Assembly: GCF_900639915.1 (NCBI RefSeq)
Contig: NZ_CAAAID010000003.1
Coordinates: forward strand, 1 to 64,000
Direction: 5' to 3'
Length of the DNA: 64,000 nt
Source of the DNA: Legionella nagasakiensis
GTDB lineage: Bacteria; Pseudomonadota; Gammaproteobacteria; Legionellales; Legionellaceae
This document shows, one piece after another, positions 45,498 through 55,455 of this stretch. The position numbers and the translations under genes were made by a program. Within the stretch, counting starts at the first letter, position 1. Each line of letters opens with the position of its first letter. Under the pieces are notes generated by a model. It ran no database searches. It saw only the letters and a program-made list of their open reading frames with translations, and had not been told where the DNA came from.

Positions 45498-46274
45498 TTG
45501 AAATTTTATCGTCTGTTTCTTGTGATTACCTTATTCTTATTGCAATCATGCCAACAGCAAAAAGAGATTAAAGAAGAAACGCTTACTCGAGAATATAATC
45601 GGGCCGAGGCGGCTTCCTATAATATACAACTGGGACTTGCTTATCTGAAACAAGGAAACAGGCCGCGAGCTAAACGAAAATTATTAGTCGCATTGTCTCA
45701 GGCGCCTGATTCACCTGCTGTTAATTCAGCTATGGCCTATTTTATGGAAAAAACAGGTGATTTAAAGGAGGCAAAGTCTTATTACCAAAAAGCGATGTCA
45801 TTAGCACCAAGCAGTGGGGCGCAATTAAATAATTATGGTGCTTTTTTATGCAGGCAAGGTCATTATAATAAGGCGGAAGAGTATTTTGCAAAAGCTGTAA
45901 AAGACATTCATTATGAAAACACAGCTGGAGCGTATGAAAATGCAGGATTATGTGCCATAGCTGTTCCTGATTATACCAAAGCTAAAGAATATTTTATCAA
46001 AGCGCTTGAACAGGACTCTTCTCGCAAGCAATCATTATATGAATTGGTGAATATTAATATTAAACAAAATCAGCCAAATGAGGCACTAGCCTATTTACAA
46101 AAATACCCTAATCTTTCTTTAGGTGATCGTACTTTGTTATCCTTAGCGGCTGACATCGCCCAACAGACTGGAAAGATTGAACTTGAGGCAGACTATAGAG
46201 CACGTTTGCAGCAATTAAATAGTTTTTCGGACAATACCGGAGAGAAACATGCATACAACAACGATAATGGATGA
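45498..46274 (+). CDS. pilW: Type IV pilus assembly lipoprotein PilW/PilF
   Basis: Outer-membrane TPR lipoprotein that helps secretin PilQ assemble. A lipobox is present (FLLQSC, Cys18), followed by about six TPR units, e.g. YNIQLGLAYLKQGNRPRAKR and SYYQKAMSLAPSSGAQLNNY. Length 258 residues. The start is TTG at 45498, giving MKFYRLFL, with GAGAG upstream. The end overlaps rodZ by 26 nt. Confidence 0.88.
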   Translation: MKFYRLFLVITLFLLQSCQQQKEIKEETLTREYNRAEAASYNIQLGLAYLKQGNRPRAKRKLLVALSQAPDSPAVNSAMAYFMEKTGDLKEAKSYYQKAMSLAPSSGAQLNNYGAFLCRQGHYNKAEEYFAKAVKDIHYENTAGAYENAGLCAIAVPDYTKAKEYFIKALEQDSSRKQSLYELVNINIKQNQPNEALAYLQKYPNLSLGDRTLLSLAADIAQQTGKIELEADYRARLQQLNSFSDNTGEKHAYNNDNG

Positions 46275-46812
46275 AGTAGAAGAGAGCATGCAGGAAAAAC
46301 CTGGTGCACAATTAGCAGCGGTGCGTCAAGCTAAAGGATATAGCACCGATTATGTCGCGGGGAAGTTGCATTTGCGGGTTAGGTTAATTGAATTATTAGA
46401 AGCAGATGAATATCAAAACATGCCTGAACCGGTATTTATTAAAGGGTATCTTCGTGCTTATGCGAAGTTACTTGATGTTGCGCCGGAGCCATTGCTCGAA
46501 GCATTTAATGGTTTATATAGCAGCGAGCGCAAACTTGAAAGAGCATTGTGGCAAAGTCGACGCGAAACAAATAGAGCGGAACATGCTGTGCGCTGGTTAA
46601 CCGCGTTGTTTGCTTTGGGCGTCCTAATAGCCGTTGCCGTATGGTGGTATAAAAATAAAGATAATGAACGCATTTTCCCAACCAGTGTAAGCCGTCAGGA
46701 AACCTCATCCAATAAATCAGAAAGTGAAATACGACTTACTGATTTATCTAAAATGCGTTCATTACTCTCTTCAAGCAATCAATACAATACACTGGAGGGG
46801 CCAGGTGAGTGA
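46249..46812 (+). CDS. rodZ: RodZ-like helix-turn-helix membrane protein, short form
   Basis: Inner-membrane protein linking MreB to the cell wall machinery. Residues about 18-85 form the HTH of the family ([38 protein letters not shown], then [15 protein letters not shown]). A membrane helix follows at about 117-136 ([17 protein letters not shown]). The periplasmic part is only about 50 residues and lacks the DUF4115 beta domain, so this is a short version (187 residues). It overlaps both pilW and hisS. Confidence 0.85.
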   Translation: MHTTTIMDEVEESMQEKPGAQLAAVRQAKGYSTDYVAGKLHLRVRLIELLEADEYQNMPEPVFIKGYLRAYAKLLDVAPEPLLEAFNGLYSSERKLERALWQSRRETNRAEHAVRWLTALFALGVLIAVAVWWYKNKDNERIFPTSVSRQETSSNKSESEIRLTDLSKMRSLLSSSNQYNTLEGPGE

Positions 46813-48082
46813 AAAAGTTCAAGCAATACGTGGCATGAACGATGTATTACCCAGCCAAACTTTTATTTGGCGGCGCCTTGAAGAATCCTTTGCCCAATGT
46901 TTAAGTCAATATGGATATCAGGAAATTCGACTTCCTCTATTAGAAAATACGCAGTTATTCAAGCGCACAATTGGTGAGATTACGGACATCGTAGAAAAGG
47001 AGATGTATACTTTTACAGATTTAAATGGAGATAGTCTCACTTTAAGACCAGAAGGCACAGCAGGTTGCGTACGTGCATGCCTCGAACATGGATTGCTTCA
47101 TAATCAGCAACAGAAGTTATGGTATTGTGGTCCTATGTTTCGCCATGAGAAACCACAAAAAGGACGTTACCGTCAATTTTATCAACTGGGGGTAGAGGCA
47201 TTAGGAATTCCTGGGGTTGGTATTGAACTTGAGCTTATTGCCATTTGTAAACGCTTCTGGGACTTGTTAGGTATTACTCAGGACGTGCAGTTACAAGTTA
47301 ATACCTTGGGCGAACTCAATGAGCGTCAAGCTTATCGAGAAGCCTTGATACATTATCTTAAGCCTCATTTTGAACAATTAGATGACGACAGTAAGCGCCG
47401 GCTAAGCAAAAATCCACTGCGTATATTAGACAGTAAAAATCCGGAAATTCAGGATTTAATCAAGCATGCGCCTAAGTTGATGGATGTCGTCAGTGAAACA
47501 AGCCGTCAACACTTTTTAGCGGTGTGTCAGGGGTTGGATACGTTAGGTATTTCCTATACGGTCAATCCATTTCTGGTACGTGGCCTTGACTATTATGGAC
47601 ATACCGTTTTTGAATGGGTCACCGATAAACTGGGAAGCCAGGCTACTGTCTGTGCTGGTGGTCGTTATGATAAACTGGTCGAACAACTTGGTGGTAATCC
47701 AACACCCGCTGTAGGTTTTGCAATGGGGATTGAGCGTTTATTATTACTGCAGGAAACGGTTGTCTCGAAGGTATTTCAAGAATTACCTCCTTTAATCTAT
47801 TTTATTGCTGTTGGCGATGAAGCGTTGCAGCAAGCACTTGTTTTGGCTGAGATGCTGCGGGACAATGAGCCTCAATGGAATATTATTGTGCATGCGTCTG
47901 GTGGAAGTTTTAAAAGCCAATTTAAAAAAGCGGATAAAAGTGGGGCTCGACTGGCATTAATCCTTGGTGAGGATGAAGTTAGCCAACAGCAGATCAGCAT
48001 AAAAGATTTGCGTCATGCCAGTGAGCAGAAAACAATTGCTCAGCATGAATTAAAACAACACATAAAAACCCATTTGGAGTAA
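46805..48082 (+). CDS. hisS: Histidyl-tRNA synthetase
   Basis: Class II aminoacyl-tRNA synthetase. The 425-residue protein shows motif 2 ([20 protein letters not shown]), the histidine-specific [15 protein letters not shown], motif 3 in [15 protein letters not shown], and the C-terminal anticodon domain. The start is GTG at 46805 ([14 protein letters not shown] at its head), with GGAGGGG upstream. It overlaps rodZ by 8 nt as GTGAGTGA; the longer frame from 46724 runs inside rodZ and was rejected. ispG, often between rodZ and hisS, is absent. Confidence 0.96.
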   Translation: MSEKVQAIRGMNDVLPSQTFIWRRLEESFAQCLSQYGYQEIRLPLLENTQLFKRTIGEITDIVEKEMYTFTDLNGDSLTLRPEGTAGCVRACLEHGLLHNQQQKLWYCGPMFRHEKPQKGRYRQFYQLGVEALGIPGVGIELELIAICKRFWDLLGITQDVQLQVNTLGELNERQAYREALIHYLKPHFEQLDDDSKRRLSKNPLRILDSKNPEIQDLIKHAPKLMDVVSETSRQHFLAVCQGLDTLGISYTVNPFLVRGLDYYGHTVFEWVTDKLGSQATVCAGGRYDKLVEQLGGNPTPAVGFAMGIERLLLLQETVVSKVFQELPPLIYFIAVGDEALQQALVLAEMLRDNEPQWNIIVHASGGSFKSQFKKADKSGARLALILGEDEVSQQQISIKDLRHASEQKTIAQHELKQHIKTHLE

Positions 48083-48088
48083 AAAAAC

Positions 48089-48763
48089 ATGTCAGTTTAT
48101 ATGACAGAACAAGAGCAACTGGAAGCCATCAAAAAATGGTGGCAACGCTATAATGGCATCATAACTATAATCGCTTCCATTACACTATTATTAATTGCAG
48201 GATATAAATATTGGAGCTGGCATGAATATCGTATGGCACAACAAGCTTCTAATGCTTATGAGCATCTTATGATTGCCTTTTCAAATCAAGATAATAAAAA
48301 AGTTCAATCCTATGCCAATCAATTAATAAAGGAATACGGAAAAACAGTTTATGCTGATGCGGCTCGTTTAACGTTAGCAAAACTTTTCATTACTCATGAA
48401 CACTATAAAAAAGCTCAAGAACAATTACAACAAGTAGCCTCTCATTCCCTTATGCTTCCATTGCAGCAAGTTGCTAAAATTCGGCTAGCACGATTGTTTT
48501 TCGCTGAAAAAGCATACGATCAAGCGTTAACCGAATTAACCCACGTTGATGATGCCTCTTATATGCCAGTCATTAATGAATTAAAAGGCGATATTTATGC
48601 AGCAACTGGACGCTATCCACAAGCGGTGGCTTCTTATCGTAAAGCAATTCATCAAGCGCAAACACAAGGCGTTGGTAATCTCTTTTTAGAAATGAAAACT
48701 AACGAATTAGCAGCGCTGACGCACTCTTTAAATTTGACACAAGAAACACATCAGGCTGCATAG
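48089..48763 (+). CDS. yfgM: YfgM-like ancillary translocon/periplasmic chaperone
   Basis: Single-pass inner-membrane protein with a periplasmic TPR domain (DUF2133), linked in E. coli to SecYEG and PpiD. It has N-terminal TEQEQLEAIKKWWQRYNGII, a membrane helix at about 25-42 (ITIIASITLLLIAGYKYW), and TPR-like helices such as PVINELKGDIYAATGRYPQA. Length 224 residues. Placed between hisS and bamB as usual. Confidence 0.9.
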   Translation: MSVYMTEQEQLEAIKKWWQRYNGIITIIASITLLLIAGYKYWSWHEYRMAQQASNAYEHLMIAFSNQDNKKVQSYANQLIKEYGKTVYADAARLTLAKLFITHEHYKKAQEQLQQVASHSLMLPLQQVAKIRLARLFFAEKAYDQALTELTHVDDASYMPVINELKGDIYAATGRYPQAVASYRKAIHQAQTQGVGNLFLEMKTNELAALTHSLNLTQETHQAA

Positions 48764-48776
48764 AAATAGAGGACAT

Positions 48777-49934
48777 ATGAATAGTAAAACCGTTATTCTT
48801 TTGGTCATTTGTTATTTGCTCCAAGCTTGTACACAAGTGGACGATTATGTGCTTGGGAAAGATAACACGCCCAAGCCACAAGCATTGCAACCTATAACCT
48901 CCAAGGTTAATTTAGTTGAAAATTGGTCTATTCCTATCAGTAAGCCAGCCAAGAATGGCCATTATTTAAAATTACAACCCGTCGTTCAAGGACAGATTTT
49001 ATATAGTGCTGATGCCAGCGGTTTAGTACAAGCAATTGATAAAAAGACAGCAAAAGTGCTTTGGACAAACCAATTGAAGCAGGGAATTATTAGCGGACCA
49101 ACGGTTGCAAATGGCTATATTGCCTTAGGAACCAATGCCTCAAGCATTGTGGTTTTGCAGCAATCCAATGGGAAAGAGGTTTGGACAGCCAATATATCTG
49201 GAGATTCTTTAGCCAAACCGGTTATTTCCGCCCAAAAAGTCATTGTTAAAACCATTGATGGAAATTTATACGCATTCAATCTGACAAATGGTGAAAAAGT
49301 ATGGGTTGCTGATCATGGTGCTCCTAATCTTGTGCTAAAAGCCAGCTCTTCCCCCGTTATTTTAGACAAGCTTGCCCTGGTTGGTTTTTCTGATGGTAAA
49401 CTGGACGCGGTGGATCTACAATCTGGAACCATTGTTTGGCAGCGTGGAATTGCTTATGCTAGTGGTGCCAGCGACGTTGAGCGTTTGGTCGATATAGATG
49501 CTGATCCGATCGTGCAAGGGAATATCGTATATCTGGCAAGCTATCAAGGCTATATTGGTGCATTATCTCTCATGAATGGTCAATTTATATGGCGTAAACC
49601 AGCCTCAACTTATAAAAACATAGCCATAGATGCCGCGAACCTTTATATGACAGATAGCGAAGATGTCATATGGGCATTTGATAAACAAAATGGGCAAGTA
49701 AAGTGGAAGCAACTTGCTTTAAAAGCACGAGGATTGACGGAACCTGTACTCATGGGCAAACAATTGCTCGTGGGAGATAAAGCGGGTTATCTTCATGCAT
49801 TATCAACCCAAAATGGCGAATTCCTTAGTCGTACACAACTAGGCGGGCCAGTGTATATTGCACCAGTGATCTCAGAAAATCATGCTTACGTTATTAGTGC
49901 AAACGGTCGCTTAAATCGTTTATCTGTGAGTTAA
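48777..49934 (+). CDS. bamB: Outer membrane protein assembly lipoprotein BamB
   Basis: Beta-propeller subunit of the BAM complex that inserts outer-membrane proteins. Lipobox LLQAC (Cys18). The propeller is built from PQQ-like repeats: YSADASGLVQAIDKKTAKVLW, KVIVKTIDGNLYAFNLTNGE, LVGFSDGKLDAVDLQSGTIV and DVIWAFDKQNGQVKWKQ. Length 385 residues. GAGGA precedes the ATG, and der starts 3 nt after the stop. Confidence 0.95.
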   Translation: MNSKTVILLVICYLLQACTQVDDYVLGKDNTPKPQALQPITSKVNLVENWSIPISKPAKNGHYLKLQPVVQGQILYSADASGLVQAIDKKTAKVLWTNQLKQGIISGPTVANGYIALGTNASSIVVLQQSNGKEVWTANISGDSLAKPVISAQKVIVKTIDGNLYAFNLTNGEKVWVADHGAPNLVLKASSSPVILDKLALVGFSDGKLDAVDLQSGTIVWQRGIAYASGASDVERLVDIDADPIVQGNIVYLASYQGYIGALSLMNGQFIWRKPASTYKNIAIDAANLYMTDSEDVIWAFDKQNGQVKWKQLALKARGLTEPVLMGKQLLVGDKAGYLHALSTQNGEFLSRTQLGGPVYIAPVISENHAYVISANGRLNRLSVS

Positions 49935-49937
49935 ACC

Positions 49938-51326
49938 ATGCTTCCAGTCATTGCCTTGGTTGGCCGGCCTAATGTCGGTAAATCAACCTTATTTAATCGT
50001 TTGACTCGTAGCCAAAATGCCTTGGTGGCGGATTTTCCCGGATTAACCCGTGACCGCCAGTATGGTGAAGCGCAGTTTGATAATAAATCATTTATTGTTG
50101 TTGATACGGGCGGTGTTGGTGTGGATGACTTAGCAGTAGATAAGCTAATGTCTAAACAATCTGAAATTGCTTTGGATGAGGCAAGCATTATCTTTTTCTT
50201 AGTGGATGGTCGTGCCGGGTTAACTGCTGTTGATCAAGAGATTGCTGATCAACTAAGAAAAACAAGCAAGCCGATTTATTTGATTGTCAATAAAACAGAT
50301 GGCGTGAATGAAGAAATTGCTTGTGCTGATTTTCAAGCATTAGGATTTATAGATATCCATGCTATTTCGGCGACCCATGGGCGAGGCTTACAGCCTTTAT
50401 TAAAATCTATTACCGCCTTTTTTCCATCTTTCAGTGAAACTTCAGCAACAGAAGATAATTCTATTAAAATCGCGTTTGTAGGGCGACCTAACGTTGGTAA
50501 ATCCACCTTGATTAATCGAATCCTGGGTGAAGAACGAGTTGTGGTCTATGATATGCCGGGCACAACCAGAGATAGTATTTCTATTCCCTTTGAACGGGAT
50601 CAACGCCACTATACCCTTATTGATACAGCCGGAGTACGCCGACGCTCAAGAGTCGATGAAAAAATTGAAAAATTTTCAGTAATTAAAACCTTGCAATCCA
50701 TTAAAGCCTGTCATGTTTGTTTGATGCTTATTGATGCCAAAGAAGGGTTAACTGAACAAGATATGCATTTATTAGGTTTTATCATTGAAGCTGGTAAGGC
50801 GTTGGTTATTGTGGTGAACAAATGGGATGGGCTAGATGAAGATCACAAAGAAAAGATCCGACAGGAGCTAGATCGCCGACTTAGCTTTGTCCATTTTGCT
50901 AAAATTCGTTTTATCTCGGCTCTGCATGGCAGTGGAGTAGGATTATTGTTCAAAGATATTGAGCAAGCTTATTCATCCGCTGTCAAAACACTTTCCACAC
51001 CATTTTTAACACGGTTGCTGCAGGAACTTGTCCAACAACATACACCGCCTATGGTTAAAGGACGGCGGATTAAGTTGCGCTACGCCCATGCCGGAGGGCA
51101 TAATCCCCCCATTATCATTGTTCACGGGAATCAACTGGACTCATTGCCAGATAGCTATAAACGTTATTTAATCAATGCATTTACACAAAAATTGAACCTT
51201 ATTGGAACCCCTTTAAAAATAGAATTTAAAGGTGGGCAAAATCCATTTAAGGATAAGAAAAACAAATTAAGTACACGGCAAATTAAACGAAAAAAACGAT
51301 TGATGAAGCATGTTAAAAGACATTGA
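49938..51326 (+). CDS. der: Ribosome biogenesis GTPase Der (EngA)
   Basis: Tandem-GTPase needed for 50S maturation. There are two G domains, each with a P-loop (GRPNVGKST near residues 8 and 179), a DTGG/DTAG switch II and NKTD/NKWD specificity motifs, followed by a C-terminal KH-like domain ([20 protein letters not shown]). Length 462 residues with a Lys/Arg-rich tail. Last gene of the rlmN-to-der series. Confidence 0.97.
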   Translation: MLPVIALVGRPNVGKSTLFNRLTRSQNALVADFPGLTRDRQYGEAQFDNKSFIVVDTGGVGVDDLAVDKLMSKQSEIALDEASIIFFLVDGRAGLTAVDQEIADQLRKTSKPIYLIVNKTDGVNEEIACADFQALGFIDIHAISATHGRGLQPLLKSITAFFPSFSETSATEDNSIKIAFVGRPNVGKSTLINRILGEERVVVYDMPGTTRDSISIPFERDQRHYTLIDTAGVRRRSRVDEKIEKFSVIKTLQSIKACHVCLMLIDAKEGLTEQDMHLLGFIIEAGKALVIVVNKWDGLDEDHKEKIRQELDRRLSFVHFAKIRFISALHGSGVGLLFKDIEQAYSSAVKTLSTPFLTRLLQELVQQHTPPMVKGRRIKLRYAHAGGHNPPIIIVHGNQLDSLPDSYKRYLINAFTQKLNLIGTPLKIEFKGGQNPFKDKKNKLSTRQIKRKKRLMKHVKRH

Positions 51327-51382
51327 GCCGGCTAAATTAGATGAAATGTTTTTTATTTGACTCAAGATTCTTAAAAAAAACT

Positions 51383-52030
51383 CTAACTAATTAATTTCTT
51401 TACTTTTTCTACAAAAATAAAACCTGGGTCGTTTTTATTGGTTTGATAACTAGGATCTAATTCAAGCCAAAGGGAAGTTTTCTTGAATTTTAAATAATCA
51501 TGATGGCCAATGACATGGCTTATTTCTGGATATTTCTTCTTTAAATAACATACTAAAAATGCATTTGCTTCTGCTTGCGCTTCAGTCAAATCATCTTTGC
51601 CATCTACACCACCTATATTTTCAATGCCAATCGCATAATGATTTAAACCAATGACATGCCTTGCCATCCAAGTTTCCGGCATAAGCTGATAGATGCTTCC
51701 ATCCCGATCAACAACAAAATGACTGGAAACATTTAAGTTGCCAGGCAATTCACTTTGTCGTGGCGAACCTTTCGGAAAAGTAGGGGGATTAAAGGTACGA
51801 AAAGTGGCTTCGAAAGTAGGGATGCATGTCCAATGCAAAACAATCATCCTCGGTTCAATATCAATGGATTCTGAATCAATGCCATAATGAGTCAATTGAT
51901 ATTGTTGCGTTAAAGCAATACGTTCTCTATTAAATTGAATCGGCATTTTATGAATCATCTGAGGATCATGGCAAGAAAATGCGTGTCCTATAGAATTTAC
52001 AAAAAATAAAAGTGGTATAAAAATTTTCAT
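51383..52030 (-). CDS. Secreted N-acetylmuramoyl-L-alanine amidase (Amidase_2)
   Basis: Peptidoglycan amidase cleaving the sugar-peptide bond. A signal peptide (MKIFIPLLFFVNSIGHAFS) is followed by a type 2 amidase domain with zinc-ligand motifs VLHWTC, RHVIGLNHYAIGIENIGG, EISHVIGHHDYLKFKKTS and LDPS near the end. Length 215 residues from the ATG at 52030; an ATG at 52045 is also possible. It resembles the AmiD/AmpD-like exported group. A stand-alone gene. Confidence 0.85.
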   Translation of the reverse strand: MKIFIPLLFFVNSIGHAFSCHDPQMIHKMPIQFNRERIALTQQYQLTHYGIDSESIDIEPRMIVLHWTCIPTFEATFRTFNPPTFPKGSPRQSELPGNLNVSSHFVVDRDGSIYQLMPETWMARHVIGLNHYAIGIENIGGVDGKDDLTEAQAEANAFLVCYLKKKYPEISHVIGHHDYLKFKKTSLWLELDPSYQTNKNDPGFIFVEKVKKLIS

Positions 52031-52135
52031 GATAAATAACATCAAAAATATTATAGTGTTTTAGGACGTATTCTCAATTATCTAACTCGCTGTAAAAAAC
52101 AGTGATTGCGGACATACCTAATTTGTAGATAAAAA

Positions 52136-52339
52136 TTATCGATTTAAAAACCACAAAATAATCATGATCAGAATACTAATAAGCACCGATGTGGTAATGG
52201 GAAAATAAAAGGTAAAATTTCCCTTACGAATGATGATGTCTCCCGGTAGTTGACCTATACCTATTTTTTTAATTAATGGCCAAAATAATCCTAAAAGTAG
52301 TAAAATAATCGCGATTATAATTAAACTTTTTTGTATCAT
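52136..52339 (-). CDS. DUF2905-family small membrane protein
   Basis: This 67-residue protein has two membrane helices around a conserved middle: IGIGQLPGDIIIRKGNFTFYFPITTSVLIS. The LPGDI...YFP pattern is the DUF2905 signature. Function unknown. Separate from its neighbours by 49-105 nt. Confidence 0.85.
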   Translation of the reverse strand: MIQKSLIIIAIILLLLGLFWPLIKKIGIGQLPGDIIIRKGNFTFYFPITTSVLISILIMIILWFLNR

Positions 52340-52388
52340 GTTTGTGGCTCGTTGGCAAAAGAAGATTTAAGTATACATTGATTGGACG

Positions 52389-53447
52389 CTATTTTTTTAA
52401 CACCATGAAATAGGCTGTCACATAATTGGGCAAGTGACGATTGGCTTGATAAAAAGCTTCTTGACCCGCATAACTGCCTGTTAAAAAATCCACCTGATAT
52501 GAGTTATCTTTGAATGCACCGCCAGTATCCGCGAAAATGCCAGCTCGGGTTATTATATTTCCTTTCGAGTCAGAGTATTGCACCATAAGCAATTTCCCCA
52601 AGCCAAATTGCCCGAGATCAGCGGCAAATGTCGCTTCGCTATTGACCGTAATTTTGTGTTCGGCGTCTTTACCATAACCCTTGATGCCTTCCACTTGTTT
52701 AAAATACCAATAGCGCTCTTGCTGATAAGGATTTTTAGCTTTATCGTAAAGAATGTTATTGTTACGATGAACATTAAATATTTTTACTCCATCACCAAAG
52801 TCTGCCACAATGGTGCCTTGCAAGAGCGCTGCTTCCAAATCCTCTCGGTTTAAATAAGCCAAAACAGGAACAGGTTTGTTAGTTAATGCTCCTTTTAATA
52901 TCGCCTGCTTACCATATTGAAAACGAATTAATCCAGGTTTGGTGTTTGCTTCTTCAAGCGTTAGCGATTTTTCATCTCTAGGAAGAGCATATAGGGCAAA
53001 AGGATAAGCGGAGGTCGGTTTAGGTGATGCCTTGGCGAGATGAACATAATACTTGGTCATTAAAATCTTATCTTTGGGCAAGTTGCCAATAAGCGGCTTA
53101 TTAAAAAACGGTTTGGTTTGCTCAAGATCTGGATACCAACGAATAAAATCAAAATGTTTCTTAATGAAAGCAGGATCATTTAATTCATGTTGATGCCGAC
53201 AGACAAATGCCAGCGTTGCTTTGACTCGTGCGAGTGGGACTTGAAAGACTTTGCCTGCATGAATCACTTGAGGATCATAGTGGCTCCCTTTGTTTAAATA
53301 AGCCAAAGTTTCCCTGGCTGTGGCGCACAAAGCTGAACCGTTAATCTCATCATGTGTGATGGGCAATGGTTCAGCAGAGATGAAATAAGGCGCTGCAATA
53401 GCCTGGATACTCATCAATAAACCAAAAAAGAAAATTTTCATTGTCAT
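52389..53447 (-). CDS. MltA-like murein transglycosylase with 3D domain
   Basis: This exported 352-residue protein (signal peptide IFFFGLLMSIQAIAAPYF) is similar to membrane-bound lytic transglycosylase A. The middle region reads KYYVHLAKASPKPTSAYPFA, then LYALPRDE, and LEAALLQGTIVADFGDG. The C-terminal 3D domain has GIFADTGGAFKDNSYQVDFL with conserved Asp residues. No lipobox is visible, so it would be soluble in the periplasm. The catalytic Asp of the 3D domain (DTGGAFKDNSYQVD) is present. Exact activity is inferred. Confidence 0.75.
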   Translation of the reverse strand: MTMKIFFFGLLMSIQAIAAPYFISAEPLPITHDEINGSALCATARETLAYLNKGSHYDPQVIHAGKVFQVPLARVKATLAFVCRHQHELNDPAFIKKHFDFIRWYPDLEQTKPFFNKPLIGNLPKDKILMTKYYVHLAKASPKPTSAYPFALYALPRDEKSLTLEEANTKPGLIRFQYGKQAILKGALTNKPVPVLAYLNREDLEAALLQGTIVADFGDGVKIFNVHRNNNILYDKAKNPYQQERYWYFKQVEGIKGYGKDAEHKITVNSEATFAADLGQFGLGKLLMVQYSDSKGNIITRAGIFADTGGAFKDNSYQVDFLTGSYAGQEAFYQANRHLPNYVTAYFMVLKK

Positions 53448-53539
53448 TGTTCAAGGATGAATTTGTCTAAATATTAACATCCCTATGGCCGTGAATATCA
53501 AAAATTACCGGCCACAGGAAAGACAACAAAGGAATTAAT

Positions 53540-54535
53540 TTATAAAGGAGGTTGGAATTGAGAAGAATCGTATTCTGGACATTGAATGGTTGACTCGGTT
53601 TCTCTTGTTTGTTTATTGCGGAAAAAATTAAACCATTGGCTAATAGGAGCACAACTAAAACCCGAAGACAGGGCAACGGGCACCGTTGAAGGTAATTCAT
53701 CCGTATCTATAGATATACTTGTTAGATTACTCTCACTATCCGTTTCAGATATTCTATTGCCTACTGTTTCCAGGTCTTCAATAAGTTTTTCTCTCCTGCG
53801 CAGCAAAATCTCAACTTGTTTTGCTATAGCTCGTCTATTAGATTTAGGATAATACCTGGTGTTTTTTTCAAGAAGGGCTTGTTGCAGTTCCGGTACGGTG
53901 CCGTCAATGTTCATACGCAAAATAAAACGAATATTTTTTGCATCCTTGTCTTGATAGTTTAATTTTTTTGGTTGCGAGCTTTCTCTTGACAGATAATACA
54001 ACGCATGGTTAGCCGATGGGATGTAAAGGTATGCTCCCACGCCGGTAATATTTCTTTTAATATTTTCTAAATCAGCTCGTGTAGGCATGGCTTCGAGTTT
54101 GAAAACTTGGCTTCTTTTTATGTCTCTTATTTCTTTGTTATATAATTGTATGCTACGAATATGATCTCGAATCATAGGAGATGCAAAATATTGGCTTTCT
54201 TTCTCGATAGAAGCCATCATCGCTTCAAGAGTGTCTCTGCAGCTGGATATTTTCTCTGCCGTTGCAGATTTATTTCGGATCGCAGATGGCAGCATCGAAG
54301 AAAGCTTTTCATGCATCGTTAGAAGTTTTATATAAACGCTGACTATAAGGGCATTTTGGTCTGTTTTATCCGGGTCTGTTGTTGTTAATAATGCACGAAG
54401 GCTACTGGCCAGGTTGACACGAGCCACATTAAGAGAGGTCTTATCAGAATGCTGGAAAAGTTCTGGCCAGGAACTTTCAAATTTCTCAAGTTGACGAAGA
54501 AAGCTATCATCTTGACCGTTTTTTATTTGACTCAT
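53540..54535 (-). CDS. Uncharacterised protein, effector candidate
   Basis: I do not recognise this 331-residue soluble protein. It is helical with a long charged central part (RRAIAKQVEILLRRREKLIE) and a segment NITGVGAYLYIPSANHALYY that may be a small beta domain. No signal peptide. The C-terminus FRNKQTRETESTIQCPEYDSSQFQPPL is Glu/Ser/Thr-rich. The ATG at 54535 has GGGGAGA just upstream and was preferred to the one at 54547. With the neighbouring gene at 54760 it forms an island of unknown genes flanked by AT-rich gaps. Confidence 0.6.
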   Translation of the reverse strand: MSQIKNGQDDSFLRQLEKFESSWPELFQHSDKTSLNVARVNLASSLRALLTTTDPDKTDQNALIVSVYIKLLTMHEKLSSMLPSAIRNKSATAEKISSCRDTLEAMMASIEKESQYFASPMIRDHIRSIQLYNKEIRDIKRSQVFKLEAMPTRADLENIKRNITGVGAYLYIPSANHALYYLSRESSQPKKLNYQDKDAKNIRFILRMNIDGTVPELQQALLEKNTRYYPKSNRRAIAKQVEILLRRREKLIEDLETVGNRISETDSESNLTSISIDTDELPSTVPVALSSGFSCAPISQWFNFFRNKQTRETESTIQCPEYDSSQFQPPL

Positions 54536-54759
54536 GTATCTCCCCATAAAGAATTGTTACTGAGGTTTGTTCTATTTAAAATGAAGTGTAATGGTTCAGT
54601 TACTTGAATGGAAGGAATTTTATCTGGTATTTTCTATTTTAATTATATTTTTAATAGATTAGGATTACTTTTACTAAAATTATCTTTCAGTGAACTAATC
54701 ATGCTTGTTAATTTCAAAATGATCATTATGTGGCGTTAATGAAGACACTGCAAGCTTCA

Positions 54760-55254
54760 TCATCTACTTGGTCTATGACTTGCAGTTTCTTCAGGCTCAG
54801 GTATTTTAAAGTCTTCATGTTGGATGCCGGAAGGCGTTAACACATCGCCTTTTTGAAACTCACTACCATTGGCATGATACAGCTTTCCATCTTTAGCATA
54901 AGCCATGACGGTTTTAGTCTCAGCATCAATGATAATAAATCTTGATTTTGGATGTTTTTCAGCTTGATCAAGGAAAAAATTACTTGCATCTTTTATTGAG
55001 GGAAAGGTTAGCTTTGTTATTCCGTTTACCGTTTCAGGAACTTTATCACATGGCTTTCCGGTGATTCGTTTAATAAATTCCATATAATCCCGAATCATCT
55101 GATCATTATCTACATCACTTTTTACGGCAAATTCTTTTGGTGATTTTTGAGGTAATCTTGCTTTCATTTCCCTTGTAGCAAGTTCACTTGCGGTTCGTGC
55201 TTCTTCTGTTTCTTCTCTTAAACGTTCTATTTCTCTTTGTCGCCCAGGTGCCAT
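54760..55254 (-). CDS. Uncharacterised small protein, effector candidate
   Basis: This 164-residue protein has an N-terminal charged coil (RQREIERLREETEEARTASE) and a compact C-terminal domain with LTFPSIKDASNFFLDQAEKH, then FIIIDAETKTVMAYAKDGKLY. The last 25 residues (HEDFKIPEPEETASHRPSR) contain a Glu-rich block typical of many Dot/Icm substrates. No signal peptide, membrane helix or known catalytic motif. The AT-rich 200-nt upstream region suggests its own promoter. Function unknown. Confidence 0.6.
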   Translation of the reverse strand: MAPGRQREIERLREETEEARTASELATREMKARLPQKSPKEFAVKSDVDNDQMIRDYMEFIKRITGKPCDKVPETVNGITKLTFPSIKDASNFFLDQAEKHPKSRFIIIDAETKTVMAYAKDGKLYHANGSEFQKGDVLTPSGIQHEDFKIPEPEETASHRPSR

Positions 55255-55455
55255 TTAATAATCCCCTCAATTTACAAGTATGTAGCAAGTTTAGCACAAT
55301 AAAATAAAACACGTAATGGACGATTTTTGTGCAAAACTATCTGGAAATACCATAATTTGAAATTGATGACTCATCGTAGTTATAATTCATCACAATATGG
55401 TTATCAAAAAATCAATTTATCAATCGACTAACCAATAACGCAATAGGCTCATCTC

